From Bog-159 sp963738345 (GTDB lineage: Bacteria > Acidobacteriota > Terriglobia > Bryobacterales > Bryobacteraceae): a stretch of 64,000 nt of DNA. Shown here one piece after another: positions 31,622 through 42,029 of this stretch (its first letter is position 1; every line of letters starts with the position of its first letter). The position numbers were made by a program, and so were the translations under genes. Where the stretch lies: assembly GCA_963738345.1 (NCBI GenBank), contig CAVTWI010000002.1, forward strand, positions 5,890,001 to 5,954,000, read 5' to 3'. The notes under the pieces were generated by a model that saw only the letters and a list, made by a program, of their open reading frames with translations, had not been told where the DNA came from and did no database searches.

Positions 31622-32649
31622 CCCGTACGCTCGCTCGCCGGAGTTTTCTTATTGGCGCCACCGGACTGGCCGCATGCGCGCGCCGCCGGCCGAGGCTCAA
31701 CGTATACAACTGGTCGAACTACGTGGCGCAGGATACCATCGCCAACTTTGAGCAGGAGTTCGGCGTAAGCGTCCGCTATGCCACCTATGAGAGCAACGAG
31801 GAGATGCTGGCCAAGGTGCTGAGCGGTAATTCCGGTTGGGATGTGGTCTTCCCCACGCACAACCGTATTCCGCCCATGCGCCAGTACGGCCTGCTGACGC
31901 CTCTCGACCACGCCCGCCTGCCCAACCTGGGCAACTTGGAAGCGCGCTTCCAGAACCCGCCGTGGGATCCTCATCTGAACTACTGCGTGCCCTACATGTG
32001 GGGCGCGACCGGCATCGCTTTCAACCAATCCGTGGGGACTGCTCCCGCAGCATGGGCGGACCTGTGGAACGAACGCCTTAAAGGACGCCTGACGATGCTC
32101 GACGATCCAGAAGAGGTGTTGGGCGCCTGCCTGCTGAAACTGCGGCTGTCTTATAACTCAACCGACGCCGCCAATCTGCGCCGCGCCGAGCGGGAAGCTA
32201 TCGCCCAGAAACCCCTGCTCCGGGCCTATTTGAACGCCGAGTATCGCGATCAACTGGTGGCAGGCGATATCCTGGTGGCGCACTCCTGGGCAACCACAGC
32301 GCAGCAAGCCATAGATGCCGCACCCCAGCTTGGATTCACCTATCCCGCGGAAGGGTTTCCGCTATACGGGGATAATGCTGTGATCCTGCGGGAAAGCGGT
32401 CGTGCGGAACTGGCGCATGCCTTCATCAATTACCTCTTGCGCGCGCCCGTGGCCGCCGCCATCGTGCAGGTTTCGCGTACCGCGACCGCCAACGCCGCCG
32501 CCCAAGCTTTGTTACCGGACAGTTTGCGGCGCAACACGACGCTGTTTCCCTTGGCCGAGACGCTGACGCGGGGTCAGTGGATCGGCACCATGCCCTCCGC
32601 CACTCAGCGCCTGCGCGACCGCATGTGGACTGAAATTAAATCGGCGTGA
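31618..32649 (+). CDS. potD: Polyamine-binding protein PotD (Tat/lipoprotein signal)
   Basis: 343 residues. The leader reads TLARRSFLIGATGLAAC, combining a twin-arginine with a lipobox (LAAC), so it is probably a membrane-anchored lipoprotein. The mature region has the PotD/F start LNVYNWSNYVAQDTI and EFGVSVRYATYESNEEMLAKV. Binds spermidine or putrescine outside and delivers it to PotBC. The stop is one base from the convergent mltD stop. Confidence 0.88.
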   Translation: MTRTLARRSFLIGATGLAACARRRPRLNVYNWSNYVAQDTIANFEQEFGVSVRYATYESNEEMLAKVLSGNSGWDVVFPTHNRIPPMRQYGLLTPLDHARLPNLGNLEARFQNPPWDPHLNYCVPYMWGATGIAFNQSVGTAPAAWADLWNERLKGRLTMLDDPEEVLGACLLKLRLSYNSTDAANLRRAEREAIAQKPLLRAYLNAEYRDQLVAGDILVAHSWATTAQQAIDAAPQLGFTYPAEGFPLYGDNAVILRESGRAELAHAFINYLLRAPVAAAIVQVSRTATANAAAQALLPDSLRRNTTLFPLAETLTRGQWIGTMPSATQRLRDRMWTEIKSA

Positions 32650-32650
32650 G

Positions 32651-34273
32651 CTATTCGCCGGCGGCGCGAGCCGCTCGGTTTGCCGCAGTGTGGGTGAGCC
32701 CGGCGGAACGTTTGCGCTGTGGTCGGGTATGGCGCGCGACGGCCACGAGTTTCTTGGGTGCCGCTTTTTCCCGGTATACCGCGGGGATCAGCAGTCGGTC
32801 GCCCGCAGACGGCGAGCCCATCTTCAGCCCGTTCGCTGCTGCGATGGTATCTGCCGCCATCCCGTAATGCTTGCCGATCGCCGCCAGGGTCTCGCCGCTT
32901 TCGACCTTATGCATGCGCCAGGAAGCGCGCCGTTCGGCCGGGATCATTTGCAGGGATGCCGACAGGGTGCTACCGGTACCTTTGGGAACGTGCAAAACAT
33001 ATCCGGCAGGCACCACGCCCTTCAGCAATGCCGGATTCAGGTCCAGTAACTCCGGCATGGGAGCATCGGTCAAATCCGCCACCAAGCCCAGGTGCGTCGG
33101 CGCATTGACCTCAATGGTGTCGTAGTCGAGGGGAGCATTCGGAACCACACCCTCCAAACCATATTCCGCGGCGTTCTTGGTCATGATGGTCATGGCCAGG
33201 ATGATCGGCACGTAGTTGGTGGTTTGTTCCGGCAGGGCATGCAGGGCGCGCAATTCCCAGAAATCGGCAAATCCGGTGCGTTCGACCGCCCTTGCTACCG
33301 CCACCGGACCACAATTGTAGGCAGCCATCGCCAAGTACCAATCGCCGAACATGTTATACAAATCGTGCAAATGCCGGGCAGATGCCCGCGTGGCCTTCTC
33401 CGGGTCAAGCCGGTCGTCGGTATTGGCGGTTCGCATCAGCCCATATTCCTGACCGCGCCACGCCACGAACTGCCACATGCCCGCCGCGGCCTTGTTCGAA
33501 ACCGCGCGCGGATAGAAACCCGATTCCGCCTGCGCTAAGTGGATCAGTTCTTGCGGAATGCCTTCTTCCTGTAAGATCCGCTCGATCAGTGGACGATACC
33601 GCCCCGCCCGTTCTAAACCTGCAATCAAGGTGCGGCGCCCACGACCTGAGAAATAATTGATATAGCTCAGCACCGCATCATTAACCGAAAGCGGCAGTTG
33701 CGAAGCTGTGGCCTGAACCTGTTCCTTAACTTTGTCCTTGGATTTGGGATCCACCGGGAAGGTCATCTGCAGAACGTCTTCAAGGGGGGGCTTTTCAAAG
33801 CGGGCGGTGTCTACGTCTACCCCCGCCCCCAAACCGGCCAGATCGAAGCGATGTACCGCATCCACCATCTCGTCGAGCCTTGCCTCGAACGCCTGCCGGT
33901 CCGATGGGCGGTTTTCCGAAGCCTCCAACATCAGGTCGACAGCAGTGTCGAAATCCCGGCGGGCTTTTTGAACATCATTCGCCTGATATGCCCGTTTACC
34001 CCGCACGAATGCCTGGTCGGCCCGCTGCATCAACAAGTCGCCTTGCGACGGCGCAACGGGAATTTTCTGCACAAGTATGGCTGGAGTATCACGCAGATAA
34101 GGGTTGCTCTCGATTGCAGGAGGGTCTCCCGCATCAGCTAGACTGGCTGGCGATGGAGGAGAAGGAAGGAAGGCAGTTTGGAACTTGGATTGCTGAGTGT
34201 AGCTGCAACCTGAGATGCCCAGAGCCAACGAGGAACCGCAAATGTAAAAAAATAGCTTGGTCCGGCTGTTCAC
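32651..34273 (-). CDS. mltD: LysM lytic transglycosylase, MltD-like lipoprotein
   Basis: 540 residues with a lipoprotein signal (LALGISGCSYTQQ). A helical region of about 200 residues is followed by a goose-lysozyme-like SLT domain: ELIHLAQAESGFYPRAVSNKAAAGMWQF contains the catalytic Glu (AESGF), then MAAYNCGPVAVARA. One LysM domain at the C-terminal end (HKVESGETLAAIGKHYGM...) binds peptidoglycan. It cleaves glycan strands at the inner leaflet of the outer membrane or the wall. The tail is basic. Confidence 0.88.
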   Translation of the reverse strand: MNSRTKLFFYICGSSLALGISGCSYTQQSKFQTAFLPSPPSPASLADAGDPPAIESNPYLRDTPAILVQKIPVAPSQGDLLMQRADQAFVRGKRAYQANDVQKARRDFDTAVDLMLEASENRPSDRQAFEARLDEMVDAVHRFDLAGLGAGVDVDTARFEKPPLEDVLQMTFPVDPKSKDKVKEQVQATASQLPLSVNDAVLSYINYFSGRGRRTLIAGLERAGRYRPLIERILQEEGIPQELIHLAQAESGFYPRAVSNKAAAGMWQFVAWRGQEYGLMRTANTDDRLDPEKATRASARHLHDLYNMFGDWYLAMAAYNCGPVAVARAVERTGFADFWELRALHALPEQTTNYVPIILAMTIMTKNAAEYGLEGVVPNAPLDYDTIEVNAPTHLGLVADLTDAPMPELLDLNPALLKGVVPAGYVLHVPKGTGSTLSASLQMIPAERRASWRMHKVESGETLAAIGKHYGMAADTIAAANGLKMGSPSAGDRLLIPAVYREKAAPKKLVAVARHTRPQRKRSAGLTHTAANRAARAAGE

Positions 34274-34440
34274 TAAACGATCCTTTTGAACAGGTTTAGA
34301 TCCTGTGCGCGAAAGTTGTAGCCAAAATGAAACCTAGAATCTAGCGCATTACCCGGCCAAGGTCAACCGGGTCGTTCCGTACAGAAGCTGTGTCCACCCG
34401 ACACATTCCCAAAAGATAGGGTTAGCGTCCTATTGCTATT

Positions 34441-36534
34441 CTACTCCTCTTCTTCCTCTTCGCCAGTCTTGGCCGCCTTAGCTGCCGCTATTATCTTATC
34501 GGCTTGTAGCGCCGGAACATAATCGTAATGGTCGAACTCCATGGTAAACGCCCCGCGCCCTTGGGTCATAGACGTCAGATCGTTTTGGTAGTTTAACATC
34601 TCCGCCATAGGAGCTTGCGCGCGGATAAATTGGGTATTGCCCTTGGTGTCCATCCCGGCAATACGGCCCCGACGGCTGTTCAAGTCGCCCATCAAATCGC
34701 CGGCATACTCCACAGGTGCCTGGATCTCGACATTCATGATCGGCTCAAGCAGGGTTGGCTTAGCCTCCTGCATGGCGTTCTTAAATGCCTTGCGCGCCGC
34801 CAGTTTGAATGCGAGTTCCGACGAGTCCACATCATGGTACGAGCCGTCGTAGAGAACTACGCGGAAATCCACCATCGGGAATCCGGCGAGGAAGCCGCCT
34901 TCCGCCGCTTCCAAAATGCCTTTTTCCACTGCCGGTATGTAGTTCTTCGGAATCGATCCCCCGAAAATCTCGTTTACAAACTCGAACTTGGCGCCGCGAG
35001 CCAGGGGCTCCATCTTGATCCAGCAATCGCCGAATTGGCCGTGGCCGCCGGTTTGTTTCTTGTGCCGGCCCTGAACGTCGGCATGACCGCGGATCGTCTC
35101 CCGGTAAGGAATCTTGGGAGCCTTCAGGATCACTTCCACGCCGTAGCGCTTCTTGAGCCGGCTGGCGACCACCTCAACATGCTGCTGCCCGCTGCCGCCC
35201 AGCAGAAATTCCTTGGTCTGCGGATCGCGATAAAAACGTAGCGACTGGTCTTCTTCAAGAATGCGGTGCACGGCGTTGCCCATGCGGTCTTCGTCCTGCC
35301 GCGACTTCGCTTCTATAGCGAACGCGATGGAGGGCTCCGGAAGTTGAACAGGCGGGTAGGTGTATCCCACACCCTTATCGCCAAGGGTATCGCCGGTCAA
35401 TGTATCCTTCAATTTGGCGACTGCGCCGATATCGCCCGCATGGATCTCGTTCACGGGTACGATAGTCTTCCCAACCGGTACCCCGATGTGCGCCAACCGC
35501 TCCGCCGTGCCCTTCTGAATATTGTGCAGGTTGGCATCGTTCTTCAGCACACCCGAGTAGACCTTGAAATAGGTAATGCGGCCCGCGAACGGGTCGGCAG
35601 TGGTCTTAAAGACATAAGCTGAACAGGGGCCGGCATCGTTAATCTTGCCGGTTCTATCTTCCCCGTTCATCTTTAGGATGACGTCGCGCTCCGTGGGGGC
35701 AGGGGTGTGGTCGACGATGAAATTCAGGATTTGGTCAATACCGATATTATGCAGCGCCGAGCAACACATCACCGGGAACAGGCGCATCTCCTTGGTGCCC
35801 AAGCGTACGCCATCCAGGATATGTTCGACTGGCAACGTGCCTTTCTCGAAAAACTCTTCCATCAGGGCGTCATTGCCCTCGGCCACCAGTTCGACCAAAG
35901 CTTCGTGGGCGATCTGAGCCGTGTCCGCCAGATCCGCCGGAATCTCGCTTTCTTTGCCTTTTCCATCGCCATCCGGCGTATAGGTGTAGGCTTTCATGGC
36001 GATAAGATCCACGACACCCTTAAAATCGCGCTCCGCACCAATCGGGATTTGAATCGGTATGGCGGTGCGTCCGAAGGTCTCCTGTACGCTGGCCAGTGCC
36101 CGGTCAAAGGAAGACCGCTCGCGATCGAGCTTGTTAATTACGACCGCGCGGGCCAATTTATAATCGGTCGCGTAGCTCCAGACCTTTTCGGTCTGCACTT
36201 CGACTCCAGCTACGCCATCCACCACCACCAGCGCGGAATCTGCCGCCACCAGCGCCCCACGCGTGTCGTTGATAAAGATGTTGTATCCGGGGGTATCGAG
36301 GAGATTGATCTTAGCCTTCTTCCACTCGGCCGCAGCCAGGGCGGTGGAGATGCTGACCTTTCTTTGGACTTCTTCCTCGTCGAAGTCCGTGATGGTGTTG
36401 CCCTCATCCACCCGCAACAGCCTGCTGGTGGCGCCACTGGCGAAGAGTAACCCCGCGGTGAGCGTCGTCTTTCCGGAATCGCCGTGGCCCACCACTCCGA
36501 CGTTCCGAATGTCCTTGCCTTCGTAGGTCTTCAC
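34441..36534 (-). CDS. fusA2: Elongation factor G paralogue (EF-G-like GTPase)
   Basis: 697 residues from GTG at 36534 behind a strong GGGAGG site. G1 is GHGDSGKTTL, where canonical EF-G has AHIDAGKTT; G3 DTPGYN; G4 NKLD. All EF-G domains are present. The G1 form and overall pattern match the second EF-G class found beside true fusA in many bacteria, which often assists ribosome work without full translocation activity. No rpsL, rpsG or tuf neighbours are seen, which agrees with a paralogue. The C-terminal tail is a run of Glu. The 131-base gap upstream is shared with the divergent aguB. Confidence 0.85.
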   Translation of the reverse strand: MKTYEGKDIRNVGVVGHGDSGKTTLTAGLLFASGATSRLLRVDEGNTITDFDEEEVQRKVSISTALAAAEWKKAKINLLDTPGYNIFINDTRGALVAADSALVVVDGVAGVEVQTEKVWSYATDYKLARAVVINKLDRERSSFDRALASVQETFGRTAIPIQIPIGAERDFKGVVDLIAMKAYTYTPDGDGKGKESEIPADLADTAQIAHEALVELVAEGNDALMEEFFEKGTLPVEHILDGVRLGTKEMRLFPVMCCSALHNIGIDQILNFIVDHTPAPTERDVILKMNGEDRTGKINDAGPCSAYVFKTTADPFAGRITYFKVYSGVLKNDANLHNIQKGTAERLAHIGVPVGKTIVPVNEIHAGDIGAVAKLKDTLTGDTLGDKGVGYTYPPVQLPEPSIAFAIEAKSRQDEDRMGNAVHRILEEDQSLRFYRDPQTKEFLLGGSGQQHVEVVASRLKKRYGVEVILKAPKIPYRETIRGHADVQGRHKKQTGGHGQFGDCWIKMEPLARGAKFEFVNEIFGGSIPKNYIPAVEKGILEAAEGGFLAGFPMVDFRVVLYDGSYHDVDSSELAFKLAARKAFKNAMQEAKPTLLEPIMNVEIQAPVEYAGDLMGDLNSRRGRIAGMDTKGNTQFIRAQAPMAEMLNYQNDLTSMTQGRGAFTMEFDHYDYVPALQADKIIAAAKAAKTGEEEEEE

Positions 36535-36665
36535 TGAAAACCTCCCGTTTTGAAACCGGATGGTAACACAAGAGAAAATGGCTGGTGCGGACCCCTGCCG
36601 CCGCGTTATAGCCCCAAGCTCGATAGGTCTCGCGCAAGCCGTGCTCGCTCTGGCAGAATAAATAG

Positions 36666-37547
36666 GTGCCCCCTAACAAATTCCACATTGGCCTGATCCA
36701 AATGACTTGCGCCGTCGATCCCAACGAGAACCTGGCCAAAGCTGAATGGCACATCCGCGAGGCTGCTGCGCGCGGCGCGCAAATCGTTTGCCTGCAGGAA
36801 CTGTTCCGCTCGCAATACTTCTGCCGCCAGGAAGACGCTGCCCTTTTCGACCTCGCTGAACCCATACCAGGCCCTTCCACGGCGGCGCTTTGCCGCCTGG
36901 CCGCCGAACTCGGAGTGGTGGTGGTTGGATCCCTTTTCGAGCGCCGGACAGCCGGGGTCTATCACAACACCGCCGCCATCATTGACGCCGATGGCGCACT
37001 GCTCGGCATCTACCGCAAGATGCACATTCCGGACGATCCTTTGTATTTCGAGAAATTTTACTTTACACCCGGCGACCTCGGTTTCCGCGCTTTCGATACG
37101 CGCTTTGGCCGCATTGCTGCCTTGGTCTGTTGGGACCAGTGGTATCCGGAAGCCGCCCGCTTGGCCGCTCTCGCCGGCGCTCAAGTACTCTTTTACCCCA
37201 CCGCCATCGGTTGGCATCCCGCCGAGAAGGAAGAATTTGGCGCCGCACAGTATGACGCCTGGCGCACCATCCAGCGGGCGCACGCCATCGCCAACGGGGT
37301 TTACGTCGCGGCCGTCAATCGCGTCGGTTTTGAGGGGCCGCCGGAGCATGGTCTGGAATTTTGGGGCGGGTCCTTCGTGGCCGATCCTTTCGGCCAGGTG
37401 CTCACCGAAGCACCGCATCATCGGGAGGAGATTCTGACCGCGGAATGCGACCCGCGCCGCATCGAAGACGTCCGCCGCAACTGGCCTTTTCTGCGCGACC
37501 GGCGCGTTGACGCGTACGGTCCTATCACCCAGCGTGTGATCGACTGA
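36666..37547 (+). CDS. aguB: N-carbamoylputrescine amidase
   Basis: 293 residues from GTG (MPPNKFHIGLIQM). Nitrilase-fold catalytic triad: Glu in CLQELF, Lys in YRKMHIP, Cys in LVCWDQWYPE. PDDPLYFEKFYF and HAIANGVYVAAVNRVG are typical of the carbamoylputrescine subfamily. Converts N-carbamoylputrescine to putrescine, ammonia and CO2. Its stop overlaps the aguA start (TGATG), giving a two-gene agmatine-to-putrescine operon. Confidence 0.92.
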   Translation: MPPNKFHIGLIQMTCAVDPNENLAKAEWHIREAAARGAQIVCLQELFRSQYFCRQEDAALFDLAEPIPGPSTAALCRLAAELGVVVVGSLFERRTAGVYHNTAAIIDADGALLGIYRKMHIPDDPLYFEKFYFTPGDLGFRAFDTRFGRIAALVCWDQWYPEAARLAALAGAQVLFYPTAIGWHPAEKEEFGAAQYDAWRTIQRAHAIANGVYVAAVNRVGFEGPPEHGLEFWGGSFVADPFGQVLTEAPHHREEILTAECDPRRIEDVRRNWPFLRDRRVDAYGPITQRVID

Positions 37548-38590
37548 TGCCCGATACGCCGCGCGCATTGGGCTTTCGCATGCCCGCAGAATGGGAACCG
37601 CACGAGGCTACCTGGATCGCCTGGCCGCACAATCGCGGCGATTGGCCGGGCCGCTTTGCGCCTATCCCGTGGGTGTATGCCGAGATCGTACGTAAGCTGG
37701 CGCGCGTGGAGCGGGTGCGCATTCTGATTCAGGATGGGTCTACCGAGCAAGCCGCTCGGCGTATCCTGCGTAAGGCGGACGCAAGCCTCGATGCCGTTGA
37801 ATTCTTCCACGTTCCGACCGACCGGGGCTGGACCCGCGACTACTGTCCTCTCTTCGTCAAGAATCGCAACCGCGAGGTGGCGTTGACCAACTGGCGCTTC
37901 AATGCTTGGGCCAAATATGACGACTGGAAAAACGATGCCGCGGTCCCCGCTCAACTGGCAGCTTTGTTGAAGCTGCGGGCTTGGGAGCCGGGCTTAGTCC
38001 TTGAAGGCGGCAGTATCGATGTCAATGGCAAGGGACTCTTGCTGACCACCGAAGAATGCCTGCTCAGTTCCGTGCAGGCGCGCAATCCGGAACTGAGCCG
38101 TAGCCAGATCGAGCGAGCGCTGAGCGATTATCTAGGCTTGAGGCGAGTCATCTGGCTACGGAACGGAATTGGCGGCGACGATACCCACGGTCATGTGGAT
38201 GACTTGGCCCGCTTCGTGAGCGCCGACACGGTGGTGATCGCCAGTGAGGCAGACCCCAGCGATCCTAACTACCAACCCCTCCGCGAAAACCTCGCTATCC
38301 TCCGCAAGTTGCCCCTGCGCGTCGTGAAACTGCCCATGCCTGCCCCCGTGGTCTTCGACGGGCGCCGTCTGCCGGCAAGCTATGCTAACTTCTATATCGC
38401 GAACAATCTCGTGTTGGTGCCGACGTTTAATGATCCGAACGATCGCGTCGCGTTGAGCACCCTGGCGCGTCTTTTTCCCGATCGCCTAGTGACCGGCATT
38501 AATGCAGTGGAACTGGTCTGGGGCCTAGGTACTTTGCATTGCATGACCCAACAACAACCCGCTCTTACTTCCCGCTCCCGGCCAGTTTGA
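37547..38590 (+). CDS. aguA: Agmatine deiminase
   Basis: 347 residues. Family blocks: MPAEWEPHEATWIAWPHN, DRGWTRDYCPLFV, LEGGSIDVNGKG, GDDTHGHVDDLARFV and the catalytic-Cys end GLGTLHCMTQQQP. Hydrolyses agmatine to N-carbamoylputrescine, the substrate of the upstream gene. The last 26 bases overlap the convergent ppk1. Confidence 0.92.
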   Translation: MPDTPRALGFRMPAEWEPHEATWIAWPHNRGDWPGRFAPIPWVYAEIVRKLARVERVRILIQDGSTEQAARRILRKADASLDAVEFFHVPTDRGWTRDYCPLFVKNRNREVALTNWRFNAWAKYDDWKNDAAVPAQLAALLKLRAWEPGLVLEGGSIDVNGKGLLLTTEECLLSSVQARNPELSRSQIERALSDYLGLRRVIWLRNGIGGDDTHGHVDDLARFVSADTVVIASEADPSDPNYQPLRENLAILRKLPLRVVKLPMPAPVVFDGRRLPASYANFYIANNLVLVPTFNDPNDRVALSTLARLFPDRLVTGINAVELVWGLGTLHCMTQQQPALTSRSRPV

Positions 38591-40709
38591 GCAACCGCTC
38601 CTGCGTATTGACCGGGCGTTTGCCCCCCGGTGCTGTCCGGCGGACATAGGTCCCATCGCTCTTCATCTGGCGGCCTTTTACCGTATCGGAAAGATAGACG
38701 GCTAGAATCTCGTCGCGTACATGCTTGATTAAGTCTGATCCTTCTAAGGGAAAGAGCACTTCCACGCGCCGGTCGATATTGCGCGGCATAAGATCGGCGC
38801 TCCCCAGATAGATTTCTTCTTTTCCGCCGTTGTGAAAATAGTAGATGCGGCTATGTTCCAGGAAGCGTCCGACAACGCTGGTCACTTGAATGTTCTCACT
38901 GACCCCCGCGATTCCCGGGCGGAGGCAGCAAATGCCTCGCACCAACAAGTCCACCTTCACTCCGGCCTGTGACGCCTCGTATAGGAGGCGAATCACATGC
39001 GAGTCCACCAGGGCGTTCATTTTGAAGATCAGGTGACCCTTCTGTCCTTTAGCTTGCAACGTAATCTCACGCTCGATCATCGCTTCGAAGCGGTCGCGCA
39101 GGTTTACTGGCGAAACTAGCAGTTTGTGATAGTCTGTCTTAGCCGAATAACCCGTCAGATAGTTGAATAAGTCAGTGGCATCCGACCCGATCTGATCATC
39201 GCACGTCAGCATCCCGATGTCCGTGTACAGATGTGAGGTGACCACGTTGTAGTTACCAGTTGCCAGGTGGATATAACGCCGGATCGCACCAGCCTCGCGA
39301 CGCACCACCATCAGCAATTTGCAATGCGTCTTCAGACCCAGCAAACCGTACACCACGTGTACGCCCTCTTTTTCCAGTGCGCGCGCCCACTCGATGTTGC
39401 TCTCTTCATCGAAACGCGCCTTGAGTTCCACAAGCACCGCCACCTGCTTGCCCTCTTCGTTCGCGTCGAGCAACGCCTCTACCACGGGCGAGTTGCGTCC
39501 GATGCGGTAGAGCACCATTTTGATGGCCAAGACGTTGGGGTCTCGGGCGGACTTCTTCAGAAAATCGACTACCGGCTGAAAAGAATCGAAGGGATGATGC
39601 AGCAAAATGTTCTGCCGCCGGATGAGCGCAAAAATGTCTTCCTCGGCGGTAGCCGGCGCTAGTGTCTTGGGCACTGCTGGCATGAAGGGCGCGTCCTTTA
39701 GATCCGGCCGGTCGAGCCCATAGAGATTCATCAAGCGGCTTAGCGAAAGAGGTCCGCGCACCCGAAACACCTGGCTCGCATCGATCTCCAGATTGTTCAC
39801 CAGAATGTCCAGTATGTGCGGCGGCATGTCGTCCGACACCATCAGGCGGACCACGCTGCCGAACCGCCGCTGGCGAACTCCTTCTTCGATCGTCTCAAGC
39901 AGATCTTCCGCTTCCAATTCCTTGATGGCGATATCGGCGTCGCGCGTGACATGGAAGGGATGCGCCTCAATTACCTCCATGCCGCGAAATAGCGCCGGCA
40001 AATTGGCGGAGATCACCTGCTCAAGCCATACAAAAGTTTCCTCGCGCGGCGGGCGTTTGCGGCTCTTTTTGCGCGGCCGCTTTAATGGAACAAATTGGGG
40101 CAGCGAGTCTGGAACCTTGACCCTTGCGAAATGTTCTACGCCGTCCTTGTCCCGAATGAGTACCGCGAGGTTCAGACTGAGGTTGGAGATGTGGGGAAAG
40201 GGGCGGCCGGGATCGAAAGCCAGCGGCGTGAGAACTGGAAAAGCCGTATCGCGAAAGTAGCCGTCGGCTATGGCTATTTGCTTCTCGTTTAACGACGCAT
40301 AGTCCAGGATCTGGATGCCCTCGTCGCCCAGCGCCGGCAACAATTGATCATGCCAGCACTTGTGCGCCTCGGCCATCAACTTCTTGACTTCGCGCCGTAC
40401 GGCAACTAACTGAGCTGTGGGATGCATGCCGTCCGGACCTACGTCTACGATGCCTGCGTCCACCTGGTCAATCAGTCCGGCCACCCGCACCATGAAGAAC
40501 TCGTCCGTGTTCGACCCCACGATGGCCAGGAATTTCACGCGCTCCAAAAGCGGATTCCGATCGTCCTGGGCCTCCTCCAACACCCGCGATTGGAATGCCA
40601 ACAGACTCAGCTCACGGTTGATGTAGAGCTGTGGTGAATTCAGGGGCGGGACTTCGGCTGGCGCAACGGGTTTCGGCGCAACCGCCGGGCGGCTCTTTTT
40701 CGGTGTCAC
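38565..40709 (-). CDS. ppk: Polyphosphate kinase 1
   Basis: 714 residues with the N, head and two catalytic domains of PPK1. SLLAFQSRVLEEAQDD near the start and the phospho-His motif IRRYIHLATGNYNVVTSHLYTDIG are present, together with the second conserved His region (RGICCLRPGIAG, HSRIYYFHNGG). Makes long-chain polyphosphate from ATP reversibly. Intact and of usual length. Basic extension at the N-terminus (TPKKSRPAVAPKPVA). Confidence 0.93.
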   Translation of the reverse strand: MTPKKSRPAVAPKPVAPAEVPPLNSPQLYINRELSLLAFQSRVLEEAQDDRNPLLERVKFLAIVGSNTDEFFMVRVAGLIDQVDAGIVDVGPDGMHPTAQLVAVRREVKKLMAEAHKCWHDQLLPALGDEGIQILDYASLNEKQIAIADGYFRDTAFPVLTPLAFDPGRPFPHISNLSLNLAVLIRDKDGVEHFARVKVPDSLPQFVPLKRPRKKSRKRPPREETFVWLEQVISANLPALFRGMEVIEAHPFHVTRDADIAIKELEAEDLLETIEEGVRQRRFGSVVRLMVSDDMPPHILDILVNNLEIDASQVFRVRGPLSLSRLMNLYGLDRPDLKDAPFMPAVPKTLAPATAEEDIFALIRRQNILLHHPFDSFQPVVDFLKKSARDPNVLAIKMVLYRIGRNSPVVEALLDANEEGKQVAVLVELKARFDEESNIEWARALEKEGVHVVYGLLGLKTHCKLLMVVRREAGAIRRYIHLATGNYNVVTSHLYTDIGMLTCDDQIGSDATDLFNYLTGYSAKTDYHKLLVSPVNLRDRFEAMIEREITLQAKGQKGHLIFKMNALVDSHVIRLLYEASQAGVKVDLLVRGICCLRPGIAGVSENIQVTSVVGRFLEHSRIYYFHNGGKEEIYLGSADLMPRNIDRRVEVLFPLEGSDLIKHVRDEILAVYLSDTVKGRQMKSDGTYVRRTAPGGKRPVNTQERLLKLAGSGK

Positions 40710-40748
40710 GTCCGTCCAGTTTACCGCGAACTTCGGAAGGGAGCTTGA

Positions 40749-42006
40749 TTAGTCGATGAAATCGTAGGCCACGAGAGTCAGGAACTCCGGAAAATCGGCA
40801 TTTGTCATCATTTGTTCATATACGGCCGCCGCCCGGGCGAGTGATTCCCCTGCCGCCCTAACCAAGTCCGCTGTTACCTTGCGCCCGTCGCTCAAAACGG
40901 CGCCATGCTTCACCCATTGCCAAACCTGCGCGCGGCAAATCTCCGCCGTAGCGGCATCTTCCATCAGGTTGTAGATCGGGACGCACCCGTTACCGCGCAT
41001 CCAAGTTTCCAGATAGTGTATGCCGACATCAATGTTCCAACGCAGGCCGGCTTCGGTAATCTCACCATCCGGCACCGTCAGCAGATCCTTCTCAGTCACT
41101 CGCGCGGTAGGCCGACGGTGCAATTGATTGGGGCCGGTCATGTTTGCGTCGAAAACGTCTTTGGCGATCGGTCCCAGGCCGGGGTGTGCCACCCAGGTGC
41201 TGTCGTGTCCCGCTCGCACCTCGCGTAGCTTGTCCTGCCGCACTTTATCCAACGCCTGCTCGTTCGCCGCCGGGTCGTTTTTGATAGGGATTTGCGCGGC
41301 CATCCCACCCATGGCGTGTACGCCGCGCCGGTGGCAGGTTTCGATAAGCAAGGTGACGTAGGAGCCGAGAAAATGCCGTTCCATAGCCACCAATGCACGG
41401 TTGGGTAGCATGAATTCTGGACGGTTACGGAATTTCTTGATGAAGCTGAAGATGTAATCCCAACTCCCGAAGTTGAGCCCCGCCGAGTGCTCCCGCAGTT
41501 CGTAGATGATCTCATCCATCTCGAACGCCGCAAGAATCGTTTCGATTAGCACTGTGGCGCGGATGGTACCGCGCGGCACACCCAATTCTTTTTGCGGGAA
41601 GAGGAAAACATCGTTCCATAAGCGCGCCTCCAGGTGGCTTTCCATCTTTGGAAGATAAAAGTATGGACCGTTCAATTGCCAGCCGCGCGGCCGGACCCTC
41701 AGGACCGCCGTTTGCACACCTAATTCCGATCGCTTGGCTTCAGGACTGACATAACTAATCATGCCGTTCACGGCGTCGCGCAGACTGAATTGACCATGCG
41801 GCTTGTTTCGCCAAGTGGGCGAGTTTCGAGTCGTCGAAGTCGGCCATGAATACGCTGGGGCCCGAATTCATGGCGTTGATAATTATCTTACGGTCGACTA
41901 GCCGGGTGATTTCGATACGGCGTTCCGCCAAATCGGCCGGGATAGGCGCAGCTATCCAATCGGATTCGCGAAGAACGACACTAACAGCTTCTTGAATAGA
42001 GACGGC
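40749..42006 (-). pseudogene. aceB: Malate synthase A remnant (N-terminal truncation, internal deletion, frameshift)
   Basis: The C-terminal two-thirds is clear: GPYFYLPKMESHLEARLWNDVF, PRGTIRATVLIETI, NFGSWDYIFSFIKK, GGMAAQIPIKND, GNGCVPIYNLMEDAATAEI. Upstream, in another frame, lies ESDWIAAPIPADLAERRIEI and NAMNSGPSVFMADFDDSK. One extra base near 41825 separates the pieces. About 30 residues that normally lie between RPRGWQL and GPYFYLPK are absent, in frame. The usual first 60-80 residues before ESDW are also missing. The enzyme (glyoxylate plus acetyl-CoA to malate) is unlikely to work, as deletions cannot be explained by single-base error. Confidence 0.83.
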
Positions 42007-42029
42007 GGCGGAGCGCGATTTAGATAGTG

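Noticed and set aside
34351..34372. ACCCGG/CCGGGT inverted repeat between the EF-G paralogue and mltD as a terminator
   Set aside because: Only 6 bp of stem with a 10-base loop and no T tract on the relevant strand.
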